Assembly: GCF_014076845.1 (NCBI RefSeq)
Contig: NZ_JACGUT010000010.1
Coordinates: forward strand, 117,865 to 181,864
Length of the DNA stretch: 64,000 nt
DNA from: Colwellia sp. MB3u-41
GTDB lineage: Bacteria; Pseudomonadota; Gammaproteobacteria; Enterobacterales; Alteromonadaceae
Direction: 5' to 3'
In this document: positions 53,470 to 63,882 of the stretch, one piece after another
Numbering within the stretch: the first letter of the stretch is position 1
How the letters are laid out: each line of letters begins with the position of its first letter
Translations under genes and position numbers: made by a program
Notes under the pieces: generated by a model
Databases searched by the model: none
What the model was told of the DNA's origin: nothing
Seen by the model: the letters and a program-made list of their open reading frames with translations, nothing else

Positions 53470-55315
53470 TTTGATAAATACCCCATAATAAACTTCGAGT
53501 TAGTGTATTATTACTATTTAATTTTAAGATACCTGTTTGACCGTAATGACGAATATAAGGTTTTTGTTTCATTAATGGTAGTTTATCAACTAAATATAAG
53601 CTGTCGTAACCCATGGCAAATATTCGTTGTAACGAGTCACTACGACTTGGCCAAAGGGTTTTACTCAACTGAGCTAGCTGAGCATTTTGTTGCTGGCTAC
53701 TTAAAAGCCAAGGCATTTCAGTAAATATAAGGTTGCGAAGGTCGTTATGCTGACTTGAGTCCTGTTTACTACTATGGCTTCGAGAGCTTGCATACACAGG
53801 GATGATTTTAGCAAAAGGGCTAGTATTTACATCAATATAGGGTTTCAGTAATTTAGTTTGTGCAGGAGACCCCACTAAGTAAAACATATCTATATCTCTG
53901 CGGTTTCTTGATTCTGTATCTATGCTTTGTTTTAATCTAATTTTCAAATCTTTAATGCGAGCTTGGCTTAGATCAACTTCTAAACTTGCCTTTAATTGCT
54001 CTTGCATTTTTTTACCTTTTTCGAAATAAACGACTTCAGGTAAATAACCATTGAGAAGTTGCCACTGTTGGGTAAATGCTTGAGCAATTCTCTGACTGGC
54101 CGTATCTCGATGACTTAGTAGCACCGGCGCACGATAATTTTTACGGCTTAGTGTGGTTGCTGCTTGGAAAGCTTCGTCTTCTGGGCGCATTGACAGTATA
54201 AATTGTTCAGTATTAAGTGATACATTTTCAGGGGTGTTCAGTAATAAACTGGGGATTAATATTTCATGCAGAGCGAGATACTTGTCAACATTTTCTTTAA
54301 GCAATGGACCGATAACAAAATGGCTATCTAAGGTGATGAGCCGTTCATTTAAGAGCGACCAATCGAGCGTATCAGTATCAATAAAGCTTAAGTTTTTATA
54401 AGGTATATTATTATAAGCCGCTAGAATACCTTGTTGGGCTGCTTTTCCTGCAACTGCTTGTTTACCTGACAAAGGTAAAATAATAGCGATATTTTGAATA
54501 ACTTGCTTAGTGGCTAATTTGCCAGCCCTTAAGCTTTTGATGATGGCTTGCGCAGGGTGGGCTGAAAAGTCTCGTTGCCACTGGGTTAAGTAACGATCAA
54601 AACGGTCAATGTCACCACCAAATTTATGTGCATAAGTTAACAGCTGCTGCCAACCTTCAATATGAGGTGGGTTTAAGTCCGATAATTGGTCGAGTTGCCA
54701 AGTAGACAGCACACTCAATGCTTGCCATAGTGAATGAATATCATTGTTATTGGTGCTAGGGCTAATAGCAAACCAATGCAGCTTCGCATTGATCGAGCTA
54801 ATTTCTAGGGCTCGACGTTTTTGAACCTCAGCAAACAAGTTGTAGTAGTCTTCGTGATGCATAATGCCATTTTTTGCTGAAAATTGTTCAGCAATTTCTA
54901 GCTGCTTAAAAGCTAATGCCACTTCGCTTATTTTAAGGAAACCATTTGCACTGACTAACGCTAAGCGATATTTAAGTGCTTCGCTTTGTGTTAATTGAAC
55001 AAGTTGCTGTGATAACCATAACGCTTGTTCAAAACTACCTTCATTTATAAGCTTTTCACTTGCTTGGGTTAACGTAGCGATCGCTTGATCTGATGCTTGT
55101 GTTTGTGCAGACAACAGGAGTTGTTGTGCCGTTATTTTATCATCAGAAGTTTCCAGAGATTTTTTAAATGGAGCATCTGCTACTTGTTTGGTGGTTGCTT
55201 TTTTCGATGTACTACAACTCGTCGTCAATGTAGCGGTTAGTAAAACCACAAAACAAAGAGAAGTTATGCGATAAAAAGTGCTTTTATTTGAAAACAAAAA
55301 ATTAGTTTGGCTCAC
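53438..55315 (-). CDS. lpoA: Penicillin-binding protein activator LpoA
   Basis: Outer-membrane lipoprotein that reaches through the periplasm to activate PBP1A. A lipobox sits in LTATLTTSCSTS. The N-terminal half is TPR-like helical (about 60-260), and the C-terminal half is a periplasmic-binding-protein-like fold (IAIILPLSGKQAVAGKAAQQ; FAMGYDSLYLVDKLP). The length of 625 aa is typical. It is divergent from rsmI, as in E. coli. Confidence 0.95.
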   Translation of the reverse strand: MSQTNFLFSNKSTFYRITSLCFVVLLTATLTTSCSTSKKATTKQVADAPFKKSLETSDDKITAQQLLLSAQTQASDQAIATLTQASEKLINEGSFEQALWLSQQLVQLTQSEALKYRLALVSANGFLKISEVALAFKQLEIAEQFSAKNGIMHHEDYYNLFAEVQKRRALEISSINAKLHWFAISPSTNNNDIHSLWQALSVLSTWQLDQLSDLNPPHIEGWQQLLTYAHKFGGDIDRFDRYLTQWQRDFSAHPAQAIIKSLRAGKLATKQVIQNIAIILPLSGKQAVAGKAAQQGILAAYNNIPYKNLSFIDTDTLDWSLLNERLITLDSHFVIGPLLKENVDKYLALHEILIPSLLLNTPENVSLNTEQFILSMRPEDEAFQAATTLSRKNYRAPVLLSHRDTASQRIAQAFTQQWQLLNGYLPEVVYFEKGKKMQEQLKASLEVDLSQARIKDLKIRLKQSIDTESRNRRDIDMFYLVGSPAQTKLLKPYIDVNTSPFAKIIPVYASSRSHSSKQDSSQHNDLRNLIFTEMPWLLSSQQQNAQLAQLSKTLWPSRSDSLQRIFAMGYDSLYLVDKLPLMKQKPYIRHYGQTGILKLNSNNTLTRSLLWGIYQNGNVSEISMD

Positions 55316-55391
55316 CAGTGATAAATCCGTACTTTATTAGTTAGCTTTATAATAAACTTCATCTTCATCAGTCTCAACTTAAGTATTCATT

Positions 55392-56240
55392 ATGTCGTCA
55401 GTATTTGTAGAATCAGGCACGCTTTACATTGTCGCCACACCGATCGGGAATTTAACCGACATCAGTCAACGCGCACTTGATGTGTTAACGCATGTGGATA
55501 TTATTGCCTGTGAAGATACTCGCCATACTCAAAGATTATTATCGACGTATTCTATAAAAAATAAAACATTATCATTGCATGACCACAATGAACGCCAACG
55601 CCAAGATTATGTTGCAACACTTTTACAAGAAGGGAAAAGCATTGCGCTGGTTTCAGATGCCGGTACGCCATTGATCAGTGATCCTGGCTTTCACTTGGTG
55701 CGTCATTGCCGCCAACTTAATTTACCTGTTTCTCCTATACCTGGTGCTTGTGCAGCAATAGCTGCGCTTTCAGTTGCGGGTTTACCCACAGACCGCTTTT
55801 CATTTGAAGGTTTTCTTCCTTCAAAATCAGGCGCTAGACAAGCAACGTTAGCGAACTTACTAGAAGAACCACGCACTATGGTTTTCTATGATGCACCACG
55901 TCGAGCGATTGATACCGTTGAAGACATTGTAAAAGTGTTAGGGGGTGAACGCCATGTTGTTATTTCTCGTGAGTTAACTAAAACGTTTGAGACCATTCAC
56001 TCAGATACAGCGTGTAACTTATTAGCGTGGTTAAAAGAAGATCCCAATCAATTAAAAGGTGAAATGGTTTTAATTATTGAAGGTAATAAAATAGACACAA
56101 ACGCAATTCCTGCAAAGGCTATTGACACACTTAAGTTATTGTTAGAAGAAATGAAACCTAAGAAAGCCTGTGCCATTACCGCTGAAATTTATGGCGTGAA
56201 GAAAAATGCGTTATATGAAATAGTACTCTCGCTGAAGTAA
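55392..56240 (+). CDS. rsmI: 16S rRNA (cytidine-1402-2'-O)-methyltransferase
   Basis: SAM-dependent methyltransferase that modifies the 2'-O of C1402 in 16S rRNA near the P site. Tetrapyrrole-methylase-fold motifs are clear: LYIVATPIGNLTDISQRAL, IIACEDTRHTQRLL, VSDAGTPLISDPG and PIPGACAAIAALSVAGLP. The length of 282 aa is standard. It lies between lpoA (divergent) and the RNase P RNA gene. Confidence 0.97.
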   Translation: MSSVFVESGTLYIVATPIGNLTDISQRALDVLTHVDIIACEDTRHTQRLLSTYSIKNKTLSLHDHNERQRQDYVATLLQEGKSIALVSDAGTPLISDPGFHLVRHCRQLNLPVSPIPGACAAIAALSVAGLPTDRFSFEGFLPSKSGARQATLANLLEEPRTMVFYDAPRRAIDTVEDIVKVLGGERHVVISRELTKTFETIHSDTACNLLAWLKEDPNQLKGEMVLIIEGNKIDTNAIPAKAIDTLKLLLEEMKPKKACAITAEIYGVKKNALYEIVLSLK

Positions 56241-56285
56241 TTCACGATACATGAATTAAACAACGTAAACTAAATATATTATCAA

Positions 56286-56314
56286 TTGGCTATCGGTAAA
56301 AATTCAGGTAAAAT
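56286..56314 (+). promoter_or_regulatory. Sigma-70 promoter of rnpB
   Basis: -35 TTGGCT (56286-56291), 17-base spacer, -10 TAAAAT (56309-56314), then GCGCGGC and the first base of the RNA at about 56322. Spacing and position agree with the 5' end of RNase P RNA. Confidence 0.8.
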
Positions 56315-56321
56315 GCGCGGC

Positions 56322-56754
56322 GAGTTGACCAGACAATCGCTGCTTTATCAAAGTATCAGATGTGCAAACTGAAGATATATAGATAGAGGGGAGGAAAGTC
56401 CGGGCTCCAATGAGCAGGGTGCCAGGTAACGCCTGGGCGGCGTGAGCCGACGACAAGTGCAGCAGAGAGAAGACCGCCGATGGTTGTTCTTAGGAACTTC
56501 ACAGGTAAGGCTGAAAGGGTGCGGTAAGAGCGCACCGGATTGCTGGTAACAGTAATTGCAGGGTAAACTCCACCCGGAGCAAGACCAAATAGGGTTTCAT
56601 GACTGTTCGAGCGTAAGTTTAAATAGTATAAGCGTGGTTCGCGTGGAAACCGGGTAGGTTGCTTGAGCCTTAGAGCGATTTAAGGCCTAGACGAATGATT
56701 GTCACTCTTTTTCGAAAGAGATACAAAACCCGGCTTATACGGTCAACTCGACTA
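56322..56754 (+). ncRNA. rnpB: RNase P RNA component, type A
   Basis: Catalytic RNA of RNase P, which removes 5' leaders from pre-tRNAs. The 5' end GAGTTGACCAGACAATCGC pairs with the 3' GGTCAACTCG (P1/P2 region). Universally conserved blocks are present in order: GAGGAAAGTCCGGGCTC, GGGTGCCAGGTAACGCCTGG, GACCGCCGATGG, AGGCTGAAAGGGTGCGG, TAAACTCCACCCGGAGCAA, CCAAATAGGGTTTCAT and GTAGGTTGCTTGAGCC. The P12 arm is shorter than in E. coli. A T-rich terminator follows. The ends are set by comparison with E. coli M1 RNA and may be off by a few bases. Confidence 0.97.
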
Positions 56755-56759
56755 ATTCA

Positions 56760-56797
56760 AGAAAAAGCCTCTGCAGTAATGTAGGGGCTTTTTTTGT
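56760..56797 (+). terminator. Terminator of rnpB
   Basis: An imperfect stem AAAAGCCTCTGCA / TGTAGGGGCTTTTT with G-U pairs around GTAA, ending in a run of T. Confidence 0.75.
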
Positions 56798-57002
56798 ACT
56801 TATATCAGCTTAAGCTCAAGAAATTTTACACGGTTAGCTACATGGTGATAACGCTGGCGTTAAAGGTTATTAATATCAACTTGAAATATTATGTAATGAT
56901 TAAGATAACCTAGTGTTTATTTCTAGATTTAAGAAAATCTTTTAAAGATGGGTTTGAGTAACAGGTCATTGCTCCCCCCATAAACTTACTTAACTGAAGT
57001 GG

Positions 57003-57322
<320 letters not shown>

Positions 57323-57870
57323 AAGTGATATTTGTCACTTGTATAGATTAATTATAGAATCAGAAAAAAGCTAGCTAGAACGTCTCTAATCCGCACTTTA
57401 CGGTCAATATTGCAGCTTAGAAAACCAAAAAGCCAGTGACCGAAATTGGGAACTGCGCTTCTTAGCTGGCAGACAAGAAATGTCTGGCTTCGTATCAAAG
57501 TGAACATAAACAGGGGTGTTTTTACTCGTAAATTTAGACAGCTTTGTGGCAATAGTGAATATTAAATAAAACCTCTCAATCTCATTTTATGTCTAGAAAT
57601 TACACTAGTGATGTCTATTCACAAATGCCTCAAATGTGGCATTAGCGCCCTAAACAGTTTCACCATTTTTACTCTTACATTATATCAGATTATTTGAATA
57701 GGTAGATTGATTGCTTAGTCTCCTAACTGGCAACCTCTAGCACTGTAATCAATACTACAGTTTAGGTTACAGTGTTTTACCAACCGTATTTTTGCATGAT
57801 CACCTCGATTAAGTGTAACCTTTATCCTAATTTTAAGTTTGTAATCTAACTCCTGGGGATAAAGGTACAG
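57323..57870. other. Non-coding stretch between the IS3 remnant and the recombinase pseudogene
   Basis: I see no functional gene in these 548 bases. Features are AAGTGA-TATTTG-TCACTT at about 57326-57343, AGACA-AGAAA-TGTCT near 57468, and a relatively GC-rich block at about 57390-57500. A 66-codon minus-strand frame over that block has no ribosome binding site. The block may be a dispersed repeat of the genus, which cannot be tested here. Confidence 0.4.
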
Positions 57871-58447
57871 TATTAAAATTGCTTATGCTCGCTGTTCAAC
57901 TCAAAATCAAAACTTAGATAATCAACTAGAATAACTTAAAGGTTATGAGAAAATATTTAAGGAAAAACTGAGTAGCGTTAAAAGTGATCGTCTATAGTTA
58001 CATAGTGCAATTGATTATTTAAGGTAAGGGGATAGTATTGTCATTACAAAGTTAGACCGTCTTGCAAGATCATTAACTGACTTGCACAAGTTGGTTGATA
58101 TGATTGAAGCGAAAGGTGCTACTCTTAATGTTCTTAATCAAGCAGTTGATACTTCAAGCAGTAACGGAAAACTTATGTTTAGCATGTTAGGTGCATTGGC
58201 TGAATTTGAGAAAGACATTATCAATGAGCGAGTTCAGAAAGGACTTGAGCGAGTAAGAGCAAAAGGTGTTAAGTTTGGCAAACCTCGCCAGATCCCTGAT
58301 AAAGACCGTAAACGTATTGTTGAACTCGTTGATGATGAAAATACTAATTTAACTAAACAAGAAATTGCCGATATGATTGGTTGTTTTAGGAATTAGGTTT
58401 ATAAGATTTATAGAGACAATAAAGGCTATGTTAAATGCCTGAGTTAG
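57871..58447 (+). pseudogene. Serine recombinase (resolvase/invertase) pseudogene
   Basis: A full resolvase-type frame can be followed from IKIAYARCSTQNQNLDNQLE with the catalytic Ser (ARCST). It passes ITKLDRLARSLTDLHKLVDM and MLGALAEFEKDIINERVQKG to the C-terminal HTH region (LTKQEIADMIGCF; VYKIYRDNKGYV). It is interrupted by in-frame stops after DNQLE, after KSDRL and after DYLR, and again after GCFRN. The longest intact part, 58082-58396, lacks the catalytic serine. It was a Tn3-resolvase or DNA-invertase-like gene. Together with the IS3 remnant it marks an old mobile-element site. Confidence 0.9.
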
Positions 58448-58677
58448 TGGCATTGGATCCGACTAAGTGGTCATACAACAATGAATAAAATTTTTAGCAA
58501 TAGCGTACACGGGCAGTTAAGTTAACTATCTTCTGCCCCAAAGGCGATAGTGCTAAATGTATGTGATGATTTGGTATGAAAAACTTCATCATGACACAAT
58601 ACATTTTATTTAGTTTATTCGGTCACAAGCAGCTATTAATCTCTTAGCATACGCAAATGCACGGATTTTACCCAAGT

Positions 58678-59040
58678 TTAAGTAACAAAAAATAAAGAGT
58701 TAAACGTTAACAATAATAAGAAAACAACTAATGCAATTTGTTTTAAAGGGATACTAAAAATAATGGCTTTATCTACCATATGATTCGTGTAAATTATTAA
58801 TGATAAAACAATGAAGGAAGAGGTGGATATAATTGAATATAACCATTTAAATGCATATTTATCAATATTATAGCCATGCGTAATAAGTTCACCAAATATT
58901 AAATTGTACTTTTTTATCTCCTGTGTGTTCGTGAATGAACCTAATGACACTGCCATACTTAATATCTGTAATGATAGGTTCAGCAGTTTCCTCTTCAGGT
59001 GTAACAACTTCATAGTCAGAAATATGTAAGAAAAATTCAT
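58678..59040 (-). CDS. Hypothetical two-span membrane protein
   Basis: A 120-codon frame from the ATG at 59038-59040, which is preceded by AAAGGA at five bases. It encodes a basic N-terminus (KLLHLKRKLLNLSL) and two hydrophobic spans (WLYSIISTSSFIVLSLIIY and IALVVFLLLLTFNSLFF). I recognise no family, and the AT-rich, Leu/Ile-rich composition could arise by chance. The good ribosome binding site is the main support. It lies alone in a degraded region. Confidence 0.45.
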   Translation of the reverse strand: MNFSYIFLTMKLLHLKRKLLNLSLQILSMAVSLGSFTNTQEIKKYNLIFGELITHGYNIDKYAFKWLYSIISTSSFIVLSLIIYTNHMVDKAIIFSIPLKQIALVVFLLLLTFNSLFFVT

Positions 59041-59258
59041 TGAATTCCTTTCCAGTCAAATCGGTTGGTATCGTATTCCAGGTCGTTTTTTTGGATTTTC
59101 AGCCATCAATATTATTGTCTACTATGAAAAATGAGTAGTTTATCTAAAACGCCTTTCAGATAAATTCACTGGTCTGCTGAAGTTCGATATGAGTTGAGAG
59201 TTAGATAATGGCTAATCCTGACTTGGCTCTCATGTAAATTGTAAAACTGATGATATTA

Positions 59259-59651
59259 TTATTCTGTACAGTAAGCATGAAGATAATTATTTAGTGCTTC
59301 AGCAACTTTTTCATAAGTATAGGGTTTGACAATAAAACCGTTAACGCCAGCGGAAATCGCTGTTTTCACATTATGTAAATTGCCCAAACCACTAATAATT
59401 ACTACATAAGCTGAAGGTTCGATGCTATGAATGGCTTGTAGCACTTTTAAACCATTAATATATGGCATTTCAATATCAAGAAAAGTAACATCTATATTAC
59501 CTTTATTCGTATTAAATAACTGCAAGGCTTTTTTTCCATTACATGCTTGTATCACATTATGATTACCATAAGTTGTTAAATATTCACTCAGTAGGCTCAA
59601 CATCAAAGGTTCATCATCGGCAACCAAGATGTTTAATTTTCTATCAGGCAT
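59259..59651 (-). CDS. CheY-like single-domain response regulator
   Basis: A stand-alone receiver domain of 130 aa: acidic pocket LVADDEP, phospho-acceptor Asp59 in TFLDIEMPYINGL, the Ser/Thr position in YVVISGLG and the Lys in GFIVKPYTYEKV. There is no output domain, so it must act by protein contact or as a phosphate relay. It lies 55 bases after the large hybrid kinase gene on the same strand and is probably its partner, taking phosphate from the HPt-like domain. Confidence 0.92.
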   Translation of the reverse strand: MPDRKLNILVADDEPLMLSLLSEYLTTYGNHNVIQACNGKKALQLFNTNKGNIDVTFLDIEMPYINGLKVLQAIHSIEPSAYVVIISGLGNLHNVKTAISAGVNGFIVKPYTYEKVAEALNNYLHAYCTE

Positions 59652-59706
59652 ATGACCTCTTTTTTGGAATATATGTGGAAAAGCTTAACGGGAATTTACT
59701 AGGTAA

Positions 59707-62700
59707 TTATAAATTAATTTCATCAGTTATTTTAGTTGTTATTTGCTGTAATGTATCTAATTGGATAATAATGAGGCTATATTTCTTCGTTAGCAAAGAT
59801 TGATAAAGTATATCTGCTTGCTGACTAACTTCAGGAAAGCCAAAAGATCCCCCTAAACCTTTTAAATTATGTAACAAGTTTTGTAGTTTTAACCAATTTT
59901 TTTCTTCTGCCATCTGTTGAATTTCAGCTAATATTGTTGGCAAGCCTTCAATGAAAGTATTGATTAAAACTTGTTGTTGTTCTACCTGCTTAATATTTTT
60001 TGCTACTGACGGTTCAAGATCTATTGATGCGGTAGGTAATATGTTTGCTAAGGTTTGATAAAAAGTCTGGATTTCTATCGGTTTTTTTAAATGCCCACTA
60101 AAACCAGATTTTAGGTAAAGTTCAATATCGTTATTAGAAATATTTGCTGTTAATGCGATTATTGGCTTAGAAAATCCAGTAGCACGTAGTATTTTAGTTG
60201 CTTCAATACCATCAACTTCTGGCATTTGTACATCCATTAAGACCATATCAAAGTCATTACTCAGTGCCACTTCTACCGCTAATTGACCATTTTCTACTAA
60301 GGTCACTTTAGCGCCAGTACGTTCAACATACAGGCGGATCAACTCTTGGTTATCAGGCCAATCTTCAGCCAATAAAATATTCCCTGTAAGCGTGGGAATT
60401 TTATATTCTTTGGCATTATGCTTATGTTTTATTTTATCAATAGCTGAGTGTTCGTTCAGCCATTGCAGCACTTGAACCGCTCCCATACCAATACTAAATG
60501 AAAATTGACTGCCAATACCTTCCTGGCTAGTGAGGTGCATTTCTCCGCCCATCGCTTGGGTTAACTCCTTAGAAATACTTAAACCTAAACCAGTACCACC
60601 AAACTTACGAGTGGTAGATGAGTCAACTTGGGTAAACTCTTCAAAAACTGACGCTATCTTATTCTCAGGTATACCTATTCCGGTATCAACAACAGAGAAA
60701 GATAACAAATTAGTCTGCTGATCGGCGGAAATATTTATTGTGATCCCACCTTTTTCAGTAAATTTTATCGCGTTACCACATAAATTAAGTAATATTTGCT
60801 TTAATCTTGTCGGATCACTTTGGATTACGCCAGGAATAGGTAGTAGGTAATTAATGGTTAAATTCAGTTTTTTTTCAGTTGCTCGTTGCCCAATGAGTTC
60901 TTCCAACTCTTGCATTATTTCTACAGGCGATACCGCAATATTTTCTAAATCTAAACAATTAACTTCAATTTTAGAAATATCTAAAACATTGTTCATTAGT
61001 TGCAGTAAGTAATTACCATTGCTGATGATTTTATTGATCCTTCTATGCTCTTCCTCAGGTTCAATAGGATCTTGTAAAATGCTTTCGGCAAATCCTAAAA
61101 TTGAGGTCATTGGCGTCCGTAATTCGTGGCTCATGGTGGAAATAAAAGCTCCCTTGGCACGATTTCCTGCCTGTGCTGCTTTTTGGGATATTTCAAGTGC
61201 ATGATTAGCGGTGGTGAGTTCAGTTGTTCTTAGTATAACTTGTTTTTCTAAATGTCGACTATATTCAGCTTTTTGGTGTAATTTGGTTTTATAGGCACGA
61301 ATATAGAAAAAGAAGATCATAATGACAAACAGTATGTATAAGCTATAAGCCCACCATGACTCCCACGGTGCAGGTGTCACTTTGATATTCAGTGCTAAGG
61401 ATTTTTCGCTCCAAATACCATCATTATTAGCGCCTTTTACCCGAAAAATATAATCGCCCGCAGGGAGGTTGGTAAACGTAGTTCGATGAACTTTACCTAT
61501 TTCGATCCAGTTTTGGTCAAAGCCTTCTAATTTATATTTATAGTTGTTTTTTTCTGGTGCGGTGTAATCTAAACCTGCAAATTCAAACGCTATTACGTAG
61601 TCTTTGTAATCAAATATTATATTGTTAAGCCCTGCTACAGCATCTCCAAATTTGGTTTTTTTATTAATTTTCAATAAACCGGTTAACAATACGGGCAGTT
61701 GATTGTTATTCTCTTTAATTTCAGCAGGAGTAAACATGTTAAAGCCATTAGAACCACCAAAAAATAGCTGCCCATGGCGACTATTCATTGCTGCGTTATG
61801 ATTAAACTCATTCTCTTGTAAGCCATGAGAAACATCATATTGTTTCAGTTGTTCTGTTTGTGGGTCTAATCGAGTTAAACCACGGTTAGTGCTTAGCCAT
61901 ATAAAACCTTGACCATCTGCAACAATACCGTAAATCACATTACTGAGTAATCCTTGTTTCTTTCCATAGTGTTTAAAGCGCACCTTACCTGTTTTTCGAT
62001 CTGCAGCAGCCCAACGATTCAAACCACCTCCCCATGTACCTACCCATAAATCGCCTTGGGGATCTTCTAGTATTGACCAAGCAACATTATTACTTAAACT
62101 ATCAGGGTCTTTACTATTATGAAGATATTGAGTGACAGTTTCTGTTTTAGGATCAAATAGGTTTAAACCTCCACCCTCTGTTCCTAACCATAAAGTATTA
62201 TTTTTACCCTGATGTATAGACAAAATTCGGTCGGTACTGAGACTTTTATCATCGTTGACATCATGACGAAAGTGTTTGAAAGTTTTTGTTGCTGGTTCAA
62301 AGCGGTTTAAACCACTGGTATATGTTGCTACCCATAATACCCCTTGATTATCTTGATATATGTCAGTGACGCCATTTGCACTTAAACTCGTTATTTCTTT
62401 CTCGTTGTGGGTGTAGTGAGTAAATAAGTTTGTTTTAGGATTATAGTGGTCAAGGCCTTTACCACGGGTGCCAATCCATAGCGAGTCATCAGCATCGCTG
62501 TGAAGAGACATAATACGGTTGTCACTCAAACTTGAAGCAGCGCTCTCATCAACTTTAAATCTGGTAAAAGTATTTTTTTGTGGATTAAATAAATTAAGGC
62601 CATCATAACTGCCTACCCAAACATCACCATTGTTACGCTCACTAAATGCCGTAATGATGTTACTCGATAGGCTATTCTTATTGTTGGGGGTTTGACGGTA

Positions 62701-63819
62701 ATGAGAAAAGTCAGAGGGGCTCCATTTATTTATTCCTCCAAAGGTACCAAGCCAAAGTACACCACCATTGTCTTGATATAATGTTCTTGTGCGGTTATCA
62801 CCTAGGCTGTATAAGTCTTTAACATCGTGACGAAATTGCGTAAAATTATCACTTGCGGGTTGCCAAAGACATAGGCCATTGTCGGTTGCCAGCCAAATAT
62901 TATCAATATTGTCCTGAAAAATATCATGTATGGTATTAGCACACACGCTTGTTTTATCTTCATTTTGAGACTTATACTGAGTAACATTATTTTGCTGATC
63001 AATGGTGATTAAACCATTGCGATAGGTGCCTATCCATACTCTTTGTTGTTCATCAACGAATAAGCTTCTAATACTGTAATCATGCAGCTTTATTGAGATA
63101 TTATCTTTTAATGTAAAATTGGTAAAAGTCAGTGTATTAATATCAAATATATTTATGCCTTTATCTGTACCTAACCACAATTGTCCTTGCTTGCCTTGGT
63201 GAATAGAACGAACATTATTATGATTTAGCGTTACTTTGCTGTTTGTATCATGTAAAAAGGATTGAAATACTTCAGTTGTTGGATCAAACCTATTTAATCC
63301 GCCACCGTCTGTACCTATCCAAAGAATGTGATCTTTATCTTCAAAAATCACATTAATTCTATCGCTACTGAGGTTATGAGATTTTTTACTAAAATGTTCA
63401 AATGTCTCTGATATAGGGTCAAAACGATTTAAACCACCGCCATCAGTACCTAACCACAATAAACCATTATGATCCTCAAACATAGTGTAAATAGCGTCAT
63501 GAGATAAGGAATTACTATCGTTGGCTTCATGACTAAAAACGCGAAATTGATAACCATCAAAACGGTTTAAACCTTCCTGAGTAGCAAACCACATAAAACC
63601 TTGACGGTCTTGTAGAATAGAAAAGACAGCTTGTTGAGATAAACCTTGTTTTAGGGAATATTTTTGAAAACGAATATTGTTATTGTTTGCTAAAACTTGG
63701 CTAGCGTAAAGATGAGTAGTAAAAAATAGTGAGGCAATTAGTAATAAATTCAGGTCACACTTAAGCGAAAACCTGAATTTTAATATTAGCTTAATAAATA
63801 CCCTCACTATGTTATTCAA
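59707..63819 (-). CDS. Hybrid histidine kinase with beta-propeller sensor, receiver and HPt domain
   Basis: The N-terminal membrane/signal segment (LNLLLIASLFFTTHLYA) is followed by some 13-14 propeller repeats (recurring LWLGTDGGGLNRFDP; SLSHDAIYTMFED) in about residues 50-700. A Y_Y_Y domain follows (YKYKLEGFDQNW; AGDYIFRVKGANNDG), then a TM at about 824-842, HisKA with TMSHELRTPMTS (His898), and HATPase (NLCGNAIKFTE; GGTGLGLSISKEL). The end is a receiver (Asp1196 in LMDVQMPEVDG) and an HPt with LLHNLKGLGG (His1317). It has the same sensor type as the kinase at 33.6 kb but one kinase core. The called start is TTG at 63819; GTG at 63807 is an alternative and neither has a clear ribosome binding site. 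It follows the MWRDGY-repeat gene by 63 bases. Confidence 0.93.
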   Translation of the reverse strand: MNNIVRVFIKLILKFRFSLKCDLNLLLIASLFFTTHLYASQVLANNNNIRFQKYSLKQGLSQQAVFSILQDRQGFMWFATQEGLNRFDGYQFRVFSHEANDSNSLSHDAIYTMFEDHNGLLWLGTDGGGLNRFDPISETFEHFSKKSHNLSSDRINVIFEDKDHILWIGTDGGGLNRFDPTTEVFQSFLHDTNSKVTLNHNNVRSIHQGKQGQLWLGTDKGINIFDINTLTFTNFTLKDNISIKLHDYSIRSLFVDEQQRVWIGTYRNGLITIDQQNNVTQYKSQNEDKTSVCANTIHDIFQDNIDNIWLATDNGLCLWQPASDNFTQFRHDVKDLYSLGDNRTRTLYQDNGGVLWLGTFGGINKWSPSDFSHYRQTPNNKNSLSSNIITAFSERNNGDVWVGSYDGLNLFNPQKNTFTRFKVDESAASSLSDNRIMSLHSDADDSLWIGTRGKGLDHYNPKTNLFTHYTHNEKEITSLSANGVTDIYQDNQGVLWVATYTSGLNRFEPATKTFKHFRHDVNDDKSLSTDRILSIHQGKNNTLWLGTEGGGLNLFDPKTETVTQYLHNSKDPDSLSNNVAWSILEDPQGDLWVGTWGGGLNRWAAADRKTGKVRFKHYGKKQGLLSNVIYGIVADGQGFIWLSTNRGLTRLDPQTEQLKQYDVSHGLQENEFNHNAAMNSRHGQLFFGGSNGFNMFTPAEIKENNNQLPVLLTGLLKINKKTKFGDAVAGLNNIIFDYKDYVIAFEFAGLDYTAPEKNNYKYKLEGFDQNWIEIGKVHRTTFTNLPAGDYIFRVKGANNDGIWSEKSLALNIKVTPAPWESWWAYSLYILFVIMIFFFYIRAYKTKLHQKAEYSRHLEKQVILRTTELTTANHALEISQKAAQAGNRAKGAFISTMSHELRTPMTSILGFAESILQDPIEPEEEHRRINKIISNGNYLLQLMNNVLDISKIEVNCLDLENIAVSPVEIMQELEELIGQRATEKKLNLTINYLLPIPGVIQSDPTRLKQILLNLCGNAIKFTEKGGITINISADQQTNLLSFSVVDTGIGIPENKIASVFEEFTQVDSSTTRKFGGTGLGLSISKELTQAMGGEMHLTSQEGIGSQFSFSIGMGAVQVLQWLNEHSAIDKIKHKHNAKEYKIPTLTGNILLAEDWPDNQELIRLYVERTGAKVTLVENGQLAVEVALSNDFDMVLMDVQMPEVDGIEATKILRATGFSKPIIALTANISNNDIELYLKSGFSGHLKKPIEIQTFYQTLANILPTASIDLEPSVAKNIKQVEQQQVLINTFIEGLPTILAEIQQMAEEKNWLKLQNLLHNLKGLGGSFGFPEVSQQADILYQSLLTKKYSLIIIQLDTLQQITTKITDEINL

Positions 63820-63882
63820 TAAGTTATTGGTTCCATAATTTTATTTCTAAATAAATATTAAAGTTTAAAGTGTAAGGTTAAT

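Noticed and set aside
53356..53724. 122-codon plus-strand frame across the yraN/lpoA junction
   Set aside because: Both strands cannot easily code here, and yraN and lpoA are clear family members with conserved order.
57471..57500. Integron attC-like site in the block after the IS3 remnant
   Set aside because: The paired arms lack the conserved GTTRRRY and RYYYAAC core sites, and no integrase or cassette is nearby.
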